Source of the DNA: Halomonas binhaiensis
GTDB lineage: Bacteria > Pseudomonadota > Gammaproteobacteria > Pseudomonadales > Halomonadaceae
Length of the DNA: 64,000 nucleotides
Direction: 5' to 3'
Assembly (NCBI RefSeq): GCF_008329985.2
Contig: NZ_CP038437.2
Location: 1,426,001-1,490,000 of the forward strand
Position numbers and translations under genes: made by a program. Shown here piece by piece: positions 25,187 through 33,783 of the stretch; positions within the stretch are counted from its first letter, which is position 1, and every line of letters begins with the position of its first letter. The notes under the pieces are model-generated. The model ran no database searches. It saw nothing but the letters and a program-made list of their open reading frames with translations, and was not told the DNA's origin.

Positions 25187-26725
25187 ATGAACCATAACCT
25201 TTATCTGCAGTTTCTCCCGCATTTTGAGCATCAACCGGACAAGTGCCTGATCGATACACTGGATGGCAAGCGCTATCGCTATGCCGATGTGCTGGCGACG
25301 TCGCAGCGTCTGGCTTCAGTGCTGTTCGAACTTGGTGTTCAACCTGGCGACCGTGTTGCGGTGCAGGTCGACAAGAGTCCGCAGGTCGTCATGCTGTATC
25401 TGGCATGTCTGCAGGTAGGGGCGGTATATCTGCCGTTGAATACCGGCTATACCGAAGCCGAGATCGAGTATTTCCTCAGTGATGCAGAGCCGCAGCTCTA
25501 TGTGTGCACGCCGGCTCAACTGGCCCAGGCACAGAGCTATAGTCAACGGGGGCTGGTGGTCGAGGTCGAGAGCCTTGGCACCCAGGAGGATGGCAGCCTG
25601 ATGGAGCGTGCCGAGTCCGCGCAACCCACCACGGATGTCGCTCAGCTTGAGGGCAAGGATCTGGCGGCCATTCTGTATACCTCCGGCACGACGGGACGTG
25701 CCAAGGGTGCCATGTTGAGCCATGCCAACCTGGCCTCGAACAGCCGTTCTCTGGTGGAAGCCTGGCGCTATACCGCTGATGACCATCTGCTGCATGCTCT
25801 GCCGATCTTCCACACCCATGGCCTGTTCGTGGCCTGCAACGTGACCCTGACAGCCGGGGCCTCGATGACGTTCATGCCGCGCCTGGACATCGATGCGCTG
25901 CTGGAGCGAATGCCCAAGGCCACAGTGCTCATGGGGGTGCCGACCTTCTATACCCGTCTGTTGCAGTCACCGCGCCTGGACCACGATGTGGTGCGCAACA
26001 TGCGTCTGTTCGTGTCAGGTTCGGCTCCGCTGCTGGCAGAGACTCACGAAGACTTCCAGGCTCGCACAGGGCACGCCATTCTCGAGCGCTATGGCATGAC
26101 CGAAACCAACATGAATACTTCCAACCCCTACGATGGCGCACGCCGTCCAGGCACGGTCGGTATGCCTTTGCCCGGCGTCGAGGTACGCATCACCGATCGG
26201 GAAAGTGGAGCTGAACTGTCTCAGGGGGAAACCGGGCTGGTCGAAGTGCGCGGCCCCAACGTGTTCCAGGGCTACTGGCGGATGCCGGAGAAGACGCGCA
26301 GCGAATTCCGCGATGATGGTTTCTTCATTACCGGAGACCTGGGCTGTATCGATGACCAGGGCTATCTGAACATCGTGGGCCGTGACAAGGACCTGGTGAT
26401 CTCGGGTGGCTATAACGTCTATCCGAAAGAAGTCGAGCAACTCATCGACGAGCTTCCTGGTGTTCTGGAGTCGGCGGTCATCGGAGTGCCTCACCCTGAC
26501 CTGGGCGAGGGGGTTACCGCAGTCGTGGTACCGCAGGGCAACAACACCCTGAATGAACAGGACATCATCGCCAGCCTGGAAGGACAGTTGGCGCGCTACA
26601 AGCAGCCGCGTCGTGTGTTCTTCATCGACAGCCTGCCGCGCAATGTCATGGGCAAGGTACAGAAGAACCAGCTCCGTGACCGCTACGCGGACATCTATCA
26701 GCCGCAGAAGGAGGCGACTTCCTGA
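25187..26725 (+). CDS. matB: malonyl-CoA synthetase (MatB)
   Basis: 512 residues of the acyl-CoA synthetase (ANL) superfamily: phosphate loop YTSGTTGRAKGAMLSH (about 165-180), YGMTETNMN, the hinge GRDKDLVISGGYNVYPKEVE, and the C-terminal catalytic lysine in RNVMGKVQKN. Length and the FHTHGLFVACN segment resemble MatB enzymes, which form malonyl-CoA from malonate, ATP and CoA. The flanking malonyl-CoA decarboxylase and malonate transporter genes make malonate the most likely acid. It lies 134 bp after matA in the same direction. Methylmalonate is a possible side substrate. Confidence 0.9.
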   Translation: MNHNLYLQFLPHFEHQPDKCLIDTLDGKRYRYADVLATSQRLASVLFELGVQPGDRVAVQVDKSPQVVMLYLACLQVGAVYLPLNTGYTEAEIEYFLSDAEPQLYVCTPAQLAQAQSYSQRGLVVEVESLGTQEDGSLMERAESAQPTTDVAQLEGKDLAAILYTSGTTGRAKGAMLSHANLASNSRSLVEAWRYTADDHLLHALPIFHTHGLFVACNVTLTAGASMTFMPRLDIDALLERMPKATVLMGVPTFYTRLLQSPRLDHDVVRNMRLFVSGSAPLLAETHEDFQARTGHAILERYGMTETNMNTSNPYDGARRPGTVGMPLPGVEVRITDRESGAELSQGETGLVEVRGPNVFQGYWRMPEKTRSEFRDDGFFITGDLGCIDDQGYLNIVGRDKDLVISGGYNVYPKEVEQLIDELPGVLESAVIGVPHPDLGEGVTAVVVPQGNNTLNEQDIIASLEGQLARYKQPRRVFFIDSLPRNVMGKVQKNQLRDRYADIYQPQKEATS

Positions 26726-26743
26726 CCGTTGGCTGGTATCGAC

Positions 26744-26788
26744 AAGGAGCAGGTACTGAAAACAGCATGGTGATATTACCTGCTCCTT
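26744..26788 (+). terminator. 12-bp stem between matB and madL
   Basis: AAGGAGCAGGTA (26744-26755) and its exact complement (26777-26788) enclose a 21-base loop that contains a small CTG-AAAA-CAG hairpin; the right arm runs into TTTCCCC. It may terminate or attenuate transcription after matB, letting madLM be expressed at a different level. Confidence 0.65.
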
Positions 26789-26927
26789 TCCCCTGACCGA
26801 GACGCTTTGCCAAACAAGGACCCGCAGTTCAAGGACGAGAAGTACAAGCACGCCAAGAAACGCGCTCATGAGGTGACCGACAAACGTTACGTCTCCTCAC
26901 CAATAACGACAAATAGAGAGAATTCCC

Positions 26928-27329
26928 ATGGTGATATACGGAGTCGCCCTGCTCGCAGGGTGCATGATGATCGGCCTGATCATCGGCGATCTGCTAGGCC
27001 AATTGCTGGGCATCGGTGCCAACCTCGGTGGTGTCGGCATTGCCATGCTGCTGCTCATCTTTATCACTAGCTGGCTCAAGGATCATGACAGGTTGCCCGA
27101 AGCGACGGTTTCGGGAATCAATTTCTGGAATGCCATGTACATTCCCATCGTGGTGGCCATGGCCGCCAGCCAGAACGTTGCAGCCGCTTTCAGTGGCGGG
27201 CTGGTTGCCTTGCTGGCAGGTGTACTGGCCGTGGTACTCGGCTTGCTGCTGGTACCGGTGATCGCAGGAAAGACAAGCGACGAGGAAAGTCGTCGTTCTC
27301 TGGCGGCAGCCACCGAGGGGGATGAATGA
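26928..27329 (+). CDS. madL: malonate transporter subunit MadL
   Basis: 133 residues with about four hydrophobic segments, starting MVIYGVALLAGCMMIGLIIG and containing GVGIAMLLLIFITSWL and INFWNAMYIPIVVAMAASQN, matching MadL of the MadLM malonate:sodium symporter. MadL and MadM form one two-component carrier in the inner membrane. A GAGAGAA ribosome site precedes the ATG. The stop overlaps the madM start by 4 bases. In Malonomonas the carrier is paired with a biotin-dependent malonate decarboxylase; here it is paired with the CoA-activating MatAB route. Confidence 0.93.
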   Translation: MVIYGVALLAGCMMIGLIIGDLLGQLLGIGANLGGVGIAMLLLIFITSWLKDHDRLPEATVSGINFWNAMYIPIVVAMAASQNVAAAFSGGLVALLAGVLAVVLGLLLVPVIAGKTSDEESRRSLAAATEGDE

Positions 27330-28090
27330 TGCTGGAATCACTGATCGAGCTGTTCGACAAATATCATCTTGTTGCTGCCTTCGCCATCATCGGCCTGGCC
27401 ATGTATGCCGCGTACTGGGTGAGTGCACGCTTTACCCGTGGCAAGTTGCATGGTTCTGCCATTGCCATCCTGATTGGCCTGCTGCTGGCCTGGGTGGGGG
27501 GCGTGGTCACGGGGGGCAAGCATGGATTGGCGGACATCAGCCTGTTCTCCGGTCTGGGGTTGATGGGCGGAGGCATGCTGCGTGATCTGGCGATTATCGC
27601 AACGGCCTATGGTGTGCAGTTCAGCGAAATCCGCAAGGCGGGGGTTCGTGGTGTCGTGGCGCTGTTCGCTGGGGTGATCGTGTCCTTCGTGGCTGGCGGT
27701 GCGGTCGCTGTTGCATTCGGCTATACCGACCCGGTGGATATCACGACCATCGGTGCTGGCGCCGTGACTTACATTGTCGGGCCCGTGACCGGTGCAACGC
27801 TGGGAGCAAGTTCTGAAGTCATTGCTCTGTCGATTGCCGCCGGGCTGGTCAAGTCGATCCTGGTCATGGTAGTGACGCCGATGAGTGCACGCATGATCGG
27901 GCTGGATAATCCACGTTCTGCGATGATCTTTGGTGGCCTGATTGGCACGACCAGTGGCGTAGCGGCGGGGCTGGCGGCCACTGACGCACGCCTGGTGCCT
28001 TATGGGGCCATGACGGCGACGTTCTACACCGGCCTGGGTATTCTGCTCGCGCCTACCTTGCTGTTCCTGGCGGTCCGCGCCCTGGTGTGA
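27326..28090 (+). CDS. madM: malonate transporter subunit MadM
   Basis: 254 residues, strongly hydrophobic with about seven to eight helices, including HGSAIAILIGLLLAWVGGVV, AGAVTYIVGPVTGATLGASS and FGGLIGTTSGVAAGLAATD, characteristic of MadM. Together with MadL it imports malonate with sodium. Two adjacent ATG codons (27326, 27329) are possible starts; GAGGGGG upstream fits either. It ends 25 bp before a long hairpin shared with the convergent permease pseudogene. Confidence 0.93.
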   Translation: MMLESLIELFDKYHLVAAFAIIGLAMYAAYWVSARFTRGKLHGSAIAILIGLLLAWVGGVVTGGKHGLADISLFSGLGLMGGGMLRDLAIIATAYGVQFSEIRKAGVRGVVALFAGVIVSFVAGGAVAVAFGYTDPVDITTIGAGAVTYIVGPVTGATLGASSEVIALSIAAGLVKSILVMVVTPMSARMIGLDNPRSAMIFGGLIGTTSGVAAGLAATDARLVPYGAMTATFYTGLGILLAPTLLFLAVRALV

Positions 28091-28114
28091 CGTTCTCTGC
28101 AGGAAAACCTGAAT

Positions 28115-28148
28115 GGCTGACGGAGCGTCATATGACGCCCCGTCAGCC
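28115..28148. terminator. bidirectional hairpin between madM and the permease
   Basis: An outer 9-bp stem (GGCTGACGG, 28115-28123, with CCGTCAGCC, 28140-28148) continues, after one mismatch, into the palindrome GCGTCATATGACGC. It lies between two convergent genes and probably ends both transcripts. Confidence 0.75.
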
Positions 28149-28169
28149 GTTTGAGAGCAGGAGGTTGAA

Positions 28170-29530
28170 TTACACTTCCTTGAGTTCCAGGTCAGGCACC
28201 TCGTACTTGAACATGCGCGTCAGGTAGAGCAGGTATGCGAAGCCGCATGCCACCCAGGTCAGCCCCACTTGAAAAGTGTTGCCGGACAGGCTGCTCCATA
28301 GCCAGATGGTCAACAGAAAACCGATGCTGGGCATCACGCCGTAGCGCAGCAGGTGCTTGGGTTGCAACAGGTGCTCGTCGACCAGGTAGTGCTTGATCAC
28401 GGATAGATTGACGAAAGAGAACGCCACCAAGGCACCGAAACTGATCATGGTTGCGGCCAGTTCCAGGCTGATGGCCAGGGCGAGCAGGGAAATGGCACCG
28501 ACGATCAGTGTTGAACCCAATGGGGTACCGTAGCGCCTGCTGATGACGGCAAACCAGCCCGGCAACACATGATCGCGCCCCATGGCATAGAGAATGCGTG
28601 ACACGCTGGCCTGGGAGGCCATGGCCGAGGCGAAACAGCCGGCAACATAGGCTGCCGTGAAGAAAGTGACCAGCAGGGTGCCGCCGACCCGACGCATGAC
28701 ATCCACGGCTGCCGAATCGGCACTGCCGAAGTTGGCATAGTCCGGAAATGCCAAATGGCTGATGTAGGACGCGAGGATGAACAGCGTGCCGCCGATCACG
28801 GTGCACAACATGATGGCACGCGGAATATCGCGCTTGGGCTGGCGGGTTTCCTCGCTCAGGGTCGATACGGCATCAAAGCCCAGGAAGGACAGGCACAGAA
28901 TGGCCGCACCACCGACAATGGTTGGCCACTGCAGTGACTCGCTGTAGAACGGTGCCAGCAGAGAAGGGGCTTCATCACTGCCGATGGCACTGAATGACAT
29001 GGCAATGAAGGTGGCGAGGAAGATGAACTGGAAGGCGATGATGATCAGGTTCATGCGCGCCACCAGCTTGATCCCCAGGACATTGAGCAGGGTGACCATG
29101 GCGATGGCGCCCAGCACCCAGACATATTGGTCGACGGCGGGAAAGTATTCCTTCATGTAAATGCCGATCACCGATAGTTGATCATGGGCAGGAAGATGTA
29201 ATCCAGCAGCAGCGCCCAGCCCACCATGAAGCCGATACGCCCGCCAAAGGCGCGCCGGGTGTAGGTGTAGGCCGATCCCGCTGCCGGGTAATGTTCGACC
29301 ATGCGGCCATAGCTGTAGGCGGTGAAGAACATGGCGGCCAAGGTAATGACATAGGCCAGGGGAACATGTCCCTGGGTGGTTTCGGTGACGACGCCATAGG
29401 TCGTGAACACGGTGAGCGGGACCATGTAGGCGAGGCCGAAGAACACCAGGGCTGGCAGGCCGAGAATACGCTTGAGGTCACTGTCGCCTGTATAGGCCGG
29501 GGGCAATGTCGAGGTTTTTTGCTGTGTCAT
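28170..29530 (-). pseudogene. PuuP-like putrescine importer, broken by a single frameshift
   Basis: Two leftward reading frames together encode one complete APC-family permease of about 453 residues: 120 residues from the start at 29530, then 333 residues ending at 28170. The first part ends LLDYIFLPMINYR-stop; the second continues MIGIYMKEYFPAVDQ. The break is a missing base near 29172-29174: one extra T would restore INYLVIGIYMKEYF, the expected continuation. The segments TVFTTYGVVTETTQGHVPL and AGSAYTYTRRAFGG resemble the putrescine importer PuuP. Everything else is intact, so the mutation is very recent or is a sequencing error. An acetylpolyamine amidohydrolase gene lies upstream in the same direction, supporting a polyamine substrate. 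Confidence 0.85.
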
Positions 29531-29741
29531 ATGCCAGTACCTGTTGTTGTGGTGGTGATGTCAGGTGACATTGGTGATTGCTGGCAGGTGCTTTTTTCTT
29601 GTCTTCTTAATTCCTTACTTCTTGGGCTTGGTGTGTTGCTGTATCGATATCTGTCTTCAGGGCGCTGCGTCGAGGGTCTGAGGGAAATGGGGCGGGGCGC
29701 TGATGCAGGGCCCCGTCTCTTAATGGCGATCTTGGGTTGGT

Positions 29742-30773
29742 TCAGGCGTTATCGAAACCCTTGAGCACATTGACGGCATTGATGCCGATCTCTTCCACGG
29801 CGTAGCCACCTTCCATGACGAACAGGGTAGGAAGGCCAAGTTCGTGAATGCGGCGTCCTATATCGAGATAATCCGGGCTCTTGAGCTTGAATGAGCTGAT
29901 CGGATCGTTCTCGAAGGTATCCACACCCAGTGCGATGATCAGCAGTTCGGGAGCAAAGTCGCGTATGCGAGCCTTGGCCTGTTCCAGGTGCTTCGACCAG
30001 GTGGCATAGTCGGTACCGCTGGGCAGCGGGTAATTGACGTTATAGCCCGTGCCATTGCTTTCTCCCGTTTCTTCGGCAAAGCCGAGGAAGTAGGGGAATT
30101 CATCCATGGGGTCACCATGTAACGAAAGCGTCAGTACATCATTGCGCGTATAGAAGATGTCCTGGGTGCCGTTGCCGTGATGGAAGTCGATATCCAGGAT
30201 GGCGACCCGCTGGCGACCTTGATCACGTGCACGTTGTGCGGCAACTGCCACATTGTTGATGAAGCAGTAACCACCAAACTGATCGACAGCGGCGTGATGC
30301 CCAGGCGGGCGGCACAAAGCGAAGGCGCTTTCGCCGCTGGTGAGGACGTGATCCAGGGCGGTGAGGGCGATGTCCTTGCTCAGCAGGGCTGAAGTGAAGC
30401 TGTCGGCATTGATGGACGTTTCCCCCGCCAGCGCATAATAGCCCAGGCGAGCTTCGATATTGCGCGGCAGGTGCCGACCGGGCATGCGTCGTGATGGCCA
30501 GATATTGGGGATGGCTTCGCCTTCATGGCCATCGGTTTTCCATTGCTCCCATGCTCCGCGCAGGAACTCGATATAGTCACGGTCGTGAATGGCCAGCACC
30601 GGCGCCAGGTCGTAGGATTGCGGTGCACGAATTTCGCCCAATTGCTCCTGGCGGGCGCGCTCGATGATGTAATCGACCCGTTCGGGGCACTCGAAAGGGG
30701 CAACCAGTTGGCCACCGCACAACTCGGTCTGGGTGCGGCGGTCGCGGGTCTTGTCACTATGAATGATCAGCAT
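29742..30773 (-). CDS. acetylpolyamine amidohydrolase (histone-deacetylase fold)
   Basis: 343 residues. All catalytic positions of the class are present: His159-His160 in RPPGHHA, Zn ligands Asp196, His198 (DIDFHHG) and Asp285 (GVDTF), and the transition-state Tyr324 in EGGY. Glu17 and Glu107, in the positions of the acidic residues that bind the polyamine chain in the Mycoplana enzyme, favour acetylpolyamines over acetyl-lysine proteins. The enzyme removes acetyl groups from N-acetylated putrescine, cadaverine or spermidine, feeding polyamine breakdown. It precedes the PuuP-like importer by 211 bp, and an operator-like sequence shared with the flavoenzyme operon at 50.7 kb lies 47 bp upstream of its start. 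Confidence 0.92.
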   Translation of the reverse strand: MLIIHSDKTRDRRTQTELCGGQLVAPFECPERVDYIIERARQEQLGEIRAPQSYDLAPVLAIHDRDYIEFLRGAWEQWKTDGHEGEAIPNIWPSRRMPGRHLPRNIEARLGYYALAGETSINADSFTSALLSKDIALTALDHVLTSGESAFALCRPPGHHAAVDQFGGYCFINNVAVAAQRARDQGRQRVAILDIDFHHGNGTQDIFYTRNDVLTLSLHGDPMDEFPYFLGFAEETGESNGTGYNVNYPLPSGTDYATWSKHLEQAKARIRDFAPELLIIALGVDTFENDPISSFKLKSPDYLDIGRRIHELGLPTLFVMEGGYAVEEIGINAVNVLKGFDNA

Positions 30774-31079
30774 GGCAGTCTGCTTCCTTGGAGGAGGTGC
30801 CGTATTATTCTGAGGCAGACGTGATCACACGTCAGTAACCAGTCTACGCCGTGAGCCAGGAAGGCCCATCGCATAAAAGGGGTACTCCAAGGGGGTGAAG
30901 ACCCCAGTATGCAGAAAAGCGGGTGGGTGACGTCATACAACCTGGCAAGCGGCAGCCGGGCGCCCGAATGACACACCAGGAATGTCGTCAGTCATTCGAG
31001 ACCAGGTATCTAGAAGCATGACCGGGGAAGGGGGCCGTGAATGGTGCCTAGGTCAAACGACGGCCCCGGAATGATATTC
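30774..31079. other. intergenic region upstream of the amidohydrolase gene
   Basis: 306 bp between the amidohydrolase start and the end of the first SnoaL-like gene. It contains the GTGATCACACGT operator-like site at 30821 and the amidohydrolase promoter; nothing else was recognised. Confidence 0.6.
30821..30832 (-). promoter_or_regulatory. operator-like site GTGATCACACGT
   Basis: The 12 bases are identical to 50717-50728, before the flavoenzyme operon and its GntR regulator. The core GTGATCAC is a palindrome. It lies 47 bp upstream of the amidohydrolase start, a normal operator distance. Confidence 0.6.
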
Positions 31080-32105
31080 CTATCGATCTGGAAACCGCAC
31101 CCGGTGGCCTGCAGTCAGTTCACGCATCCGGGACAGCACATCTACGCCTATCTGATCAAAGACGTCGAGAAGGTCCACAAGTACCCAATTTTCGCGAATC
31201 TGGTCCTTCTCACAGCGCCAAAAGTCGAGACTACGCAAGGTCACTCTTTGCCCGGAAGGTGCAATGCCAAGCCAGCCGTCTTGGCTGATAGTGGCTTCCA
31301 AGGCTGGCCAGCCGAATAGTCCGACATAGTCGTTGTCGGCAAACATGACGTCTGCGCCAAGGGAACGTCGATCAGGCATCCCTGCCAGAAAAGGTTTTTG
31401 ATGCCAGTTGCGAAACCCCGTGATTCGCCTGCCCGAGCCGATTCCTGCGGGACCATACCAGACCATCCGGGGATGCCAGTAATGCTCCAGGTTCATGGCT
31501 TCCACGCCGCCCTGGGCATACTGGCCGAGGGCGTTGAGCATGTCGCTGACCAGTTTTAAGCTCTTGGCAGTACGTATCTCGTCTCTGGGTCCGGTGATCA
31601 GGCCATCCTGAGTAGCCGGTCCCGGAACCAGGAATTCTCGACCCAGGCTAGGGCCCATTGGCCAAGCGTTGGCCTGCATCATGAGCTCCGGGATATCCCA
31701 GAGGGCGCGCATTTCGACGATGCGATCGTCCTCGAGGCGAAAGAACTCGGCATAACGCATGGTGACGATGTGCTGAGTCGGTGGAATGTCCAGCCAGGGT
31801 CGCTCAAAGACACCCGTGTAGAAACCGGCGCAGCCGATCCAGTGCTGATCGTTATCGCCGCCCCCGATGGTAATGTAGTCCCGGCGCTCAAGATCGGGAA
31901 TGGCTGCTATCAGAGGAGCATAACCTCGCTCATGCAGTGCCTGGGGGCCGACCATCTCGCCGAGAGGGTGGGCCAGGTGGATGGCACAGTCCGGCGCAAA
32001 AAGTTTCTCCAATTGTTCAGGCAAGGCATCAGTATTGGTGTCATACAGGGCCTCACGCAGTCTTGTGATGGTCATCTTGTTACGTGTATGAATGTCTGGA
32101 CTCAT
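31080..32105 (-). CDS. two-domain SnoaL/NTF2-like protein (ester cyclase type) A
   Basis: 341 residues made of two consecutive SnoaL-like domains (about 10-160 and 190-330). The first contains YTIGGGDNDQHWIGCAGFYTG, the second MVWYGPAGIGSGRRITGF and VGLFGWPALEA, ending with ENWVLVDLLDVFDQIGVD. SnoaL folds serve as polyketide cyclases, lactone or epoxide isomerases and hydrolases; the reaction here cannot be read from sequence. The start overlaps the stop of the next SnoaL gene (TGA within ATGA), so the pair is translationally coupled. It is closely similar in its second half to the protein at 33784-34797, indicating paralogy. Confidence 0.8.
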   Translation of the reverse strand: MSPDIHTRNKMTITRLREALYDTNTDALPEQLEKLFAPDCAIHLAHPLGEMVGPQALHERGYAPLIAAIPDLERRDYITIGGGDNDQHWIGCAGFYTGVFERPWLDIPPTQHIVTMRYAEFFRLEDDRIVEMRALWDIPELMMQANAWPMGPSLGREFLVPGPATQDGLITGPRDEIRTAKSLKLVSDMLNALGQYAQGGVEAMNLEHYWHPRMVWYGPAGIGSGRRITGFRNWHQKPFLAGMPDRRSLGADVMFADNDYVGLFGWPALEATISQDGWLGIAPSGQRVTLRSLDFWRCEKDQIRENWVLVDLLDVFDQIGVDVLSRMRELTAGHRVRFPDR

Positions 32106-32683
32106 GCTGGCTTCTCTTCATTGGGTCGTGTCTCTTTAGCCATGTGCTGGCGTGATGGTTGGCGATGGTCTGCCGGTAGATAACTGCTGTCATAGCGTTC
32201 CCAGCCATGCCCGTCAAAGGGATCAACACCGAGTTGCTGCATGACAGAGGGAAAATCGACCATCACCCAGTTATCGACGATCTTTCCATTCACCACTTTC
32301 CAGAAGTCCATGTAGCGGATTTCGACTCGCTTGCCAGTTGGAGCGATCCCCATAAACTCACCCGTATGAATGGCTTCCTGGTGCCCGAAAGCGGCACACC
32401 ATTCCCCCTGAACCACTCGAGCTTCGTCGATACATACCTTGTTGGAAAAGGCCGCCTGAAAAGGGCGTTGCCAGTGATTCTGGAATTCTGTTAGCCCCTG
32501 CTTGAAACCGCAGCCGGCATTACCCATCCAGCGAAAGGAGTCGCTGAAAAAGCGTCCCATGCCGTCGATATCGTGGTCATTGAGCCCCTCAACCATGGCT
32601 TCGATAGTGGCCATGGTCTCTTCTCTTCTGGAGAGATCATTGTCCCGGGTCAATCGGGCTTGTAGTGGGTGTACACCAGCCAT
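32102..32683 (-). CDS. single-domain SnoaL/NTF2-like protein B
   Basis: 193 residues from the ATG at 32683 (AAGGAG upstream). One SnoaL-like domain (about 24-155): MVEGLNDHDIDGMGRFFSD, FRWMGNAGCGFKQGLTEFQ, IRYMDFWKVVNGKIVDNWV. The W-x-G-x-AG-x-G segment and the ending DNWVMVDFPSVMQQLGVDPF correspond to the second halves of the two-domain relatives, so this looks like a one-domain version of the same family. It is the first gene of a two-gene leftward unit and is divergent from an AraC regulator across 154 bp. Function unknown beyond the fold. Confidence 0.78.
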   Translation of the reverse strand: MAGVHPLQARLTRDNDLSRREETMATIEAMVEGLNDHDIDGMGRFFSDSFRWMGNAGCGFKQGLTEFQNHWQRPFQAAFSNKVCIDEARVVQGEWCAAFGHQEAIHTGEFMGIAPTGKRVEIRYMDFWKVVNGKIVDNWVMVDFPSVMQQLGVDPFDGHGWERYDSSYLPADHRQPSRQHMAKETRPNEEKPA

Positions 32684-32837
32684 ATGGTAAGGCTCCTTCT
32701 AGCCAGGGATAGTGCTGCCAGTCTAAGTTCGCCTACCTGGTTAGCCCATGTCACAATCACCTCCATACATGTATATTTACACTCCTCGCGGCACGCTGCC
32801 TCGCCAATATTTCCTCGATGACTTATCGTGGTGAATC

Positions 32838-33704
32838 ATGATCGATGCCCCCAGTCTCCCCGCCGATGCCTCCTTGAATTACCGAGTCGATTGGTCGGCT
32901 CATGGAAGTGATCATTGTGTGGCAACGGGGTGGAGAGTGCTGCCACACTGGGTGGTTCTGCATATTCTGGAAGGGACTTATCACTGCGAATGGCGTGATG
33001 CGAGACAACAAGGTCGAGTCTCGGCGACTAACGGGGAGGTCTTGCTGGTTCCTGCTGGCATGCGGCATGCCTTGACCTTTGAGCCCGGTACGGCGGCAGA
33101 CGGGCTGCATATCACTTTCAACCTGTACCATAGTCTGGATGTGTTTTCTTTCTACCGTGTTCCCTGGGTAGTGCTCGATGCTCCTGGCGTCGATGTCGCT
33201 GACGCTACCCGAAATCTGACAGCCTTACTGGAGACAGATCAGGGCATAGGGGTAGGTATCTTGGCCGCTCGCCATACAGCGGCTTACCACTTTCTTCAGC
33301 AGGTACTGGCGGTGTCCAGTGAACTGCCTGAGCGAGAATGGCGCTTATTTGCTCTCGGTCGTCTACAGAGTTCTCTACAACTGATTGAGATGCGTCTTGA
33401 GCGGCCGCCGACGATTGGACAACTGGCCGAGCATTGCGCGTTGTCGCGCAACCGTTTCGGAGAACTTTTCAAAATGACCCTTGGGGTGACACCCAAGCAG
33501 TATATCGATCAACAACGCCTGAATCGTGCGATGTCATTACTGGTCCACAGCGACCAGGCCATTGCCGAAATCGCTGCAAGATTGGGTTTTTGTGACCCTT
33601 ATCATTTCAGCAAGCGCTTCAAGCAGCTTACGGGGGAGACACCTAGCCGCTATCGGTGCCAGGTGCGCAAATCCCTTGCGCTTGTGCTTCCTGTCACGCG
33701 ATAG
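32838..33704 (+). CDS. AraC family regulator
   Basis: 288 residues. The N-terminal half is a cupin-like sensor (HWVVLHILEGTYHCEWRD, EVLLVPAGMRHALTF). The C-terminal 100 residues contain the two helix-turn-helix units of AraC (IGQLAEHCALSRNRFGELFK and IAEIAARLGFCDPYHFSKRFK, then GETPSRYR). It is divergent from the SnoaL gene pair and convergent with the long leftward operon, so it most simply controls the SnoaL pair and perhaps the whole cluster alongside the LacI protein at the far end. Confidence 0.9.
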   Translation: MIDAPSLPADASLNYRVDWSAHGSDHCVATGWRVLPHWVVLHILEGTYHCEWRDARQQGRVSATNGEVLLVPAGMRHALTFEPGTAADGLHITFNLYHSLDVFSFYRVPWVVLDAPGVDVADATRNLTALLETDQGIGVGILAARHTAAYHFLQQVLAVSSELPEREWRLFALGRLQSSLQLIEMRLERPPTIGQLAEHCALSRNRFGELFKMTLGVTPKQYIDQQRLNRAMSLLVHSDQAIAEIAARLGFCDPYHFSKRFKQLTGETPSRYRCQVRKSLALVLPVTR

Positions 33705-33783
33705 CAAGTATCAGATAGACGAATTATCACGTCACCCTGATGGTCGACATAAGGAGTAGGGCGTAGACGAGCTCTGTCGGGAA

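Noticed and set aside
26807..27070. Rightward open frame beginning NKDPQFKDEKYKHAKKRAHE upstream of madL
   Set aside because: It starts with TTG, has no clear ribosome site, and after about 40 residues it only shadows madL in another frame. The charged beginning is odd, but no family is recognised.
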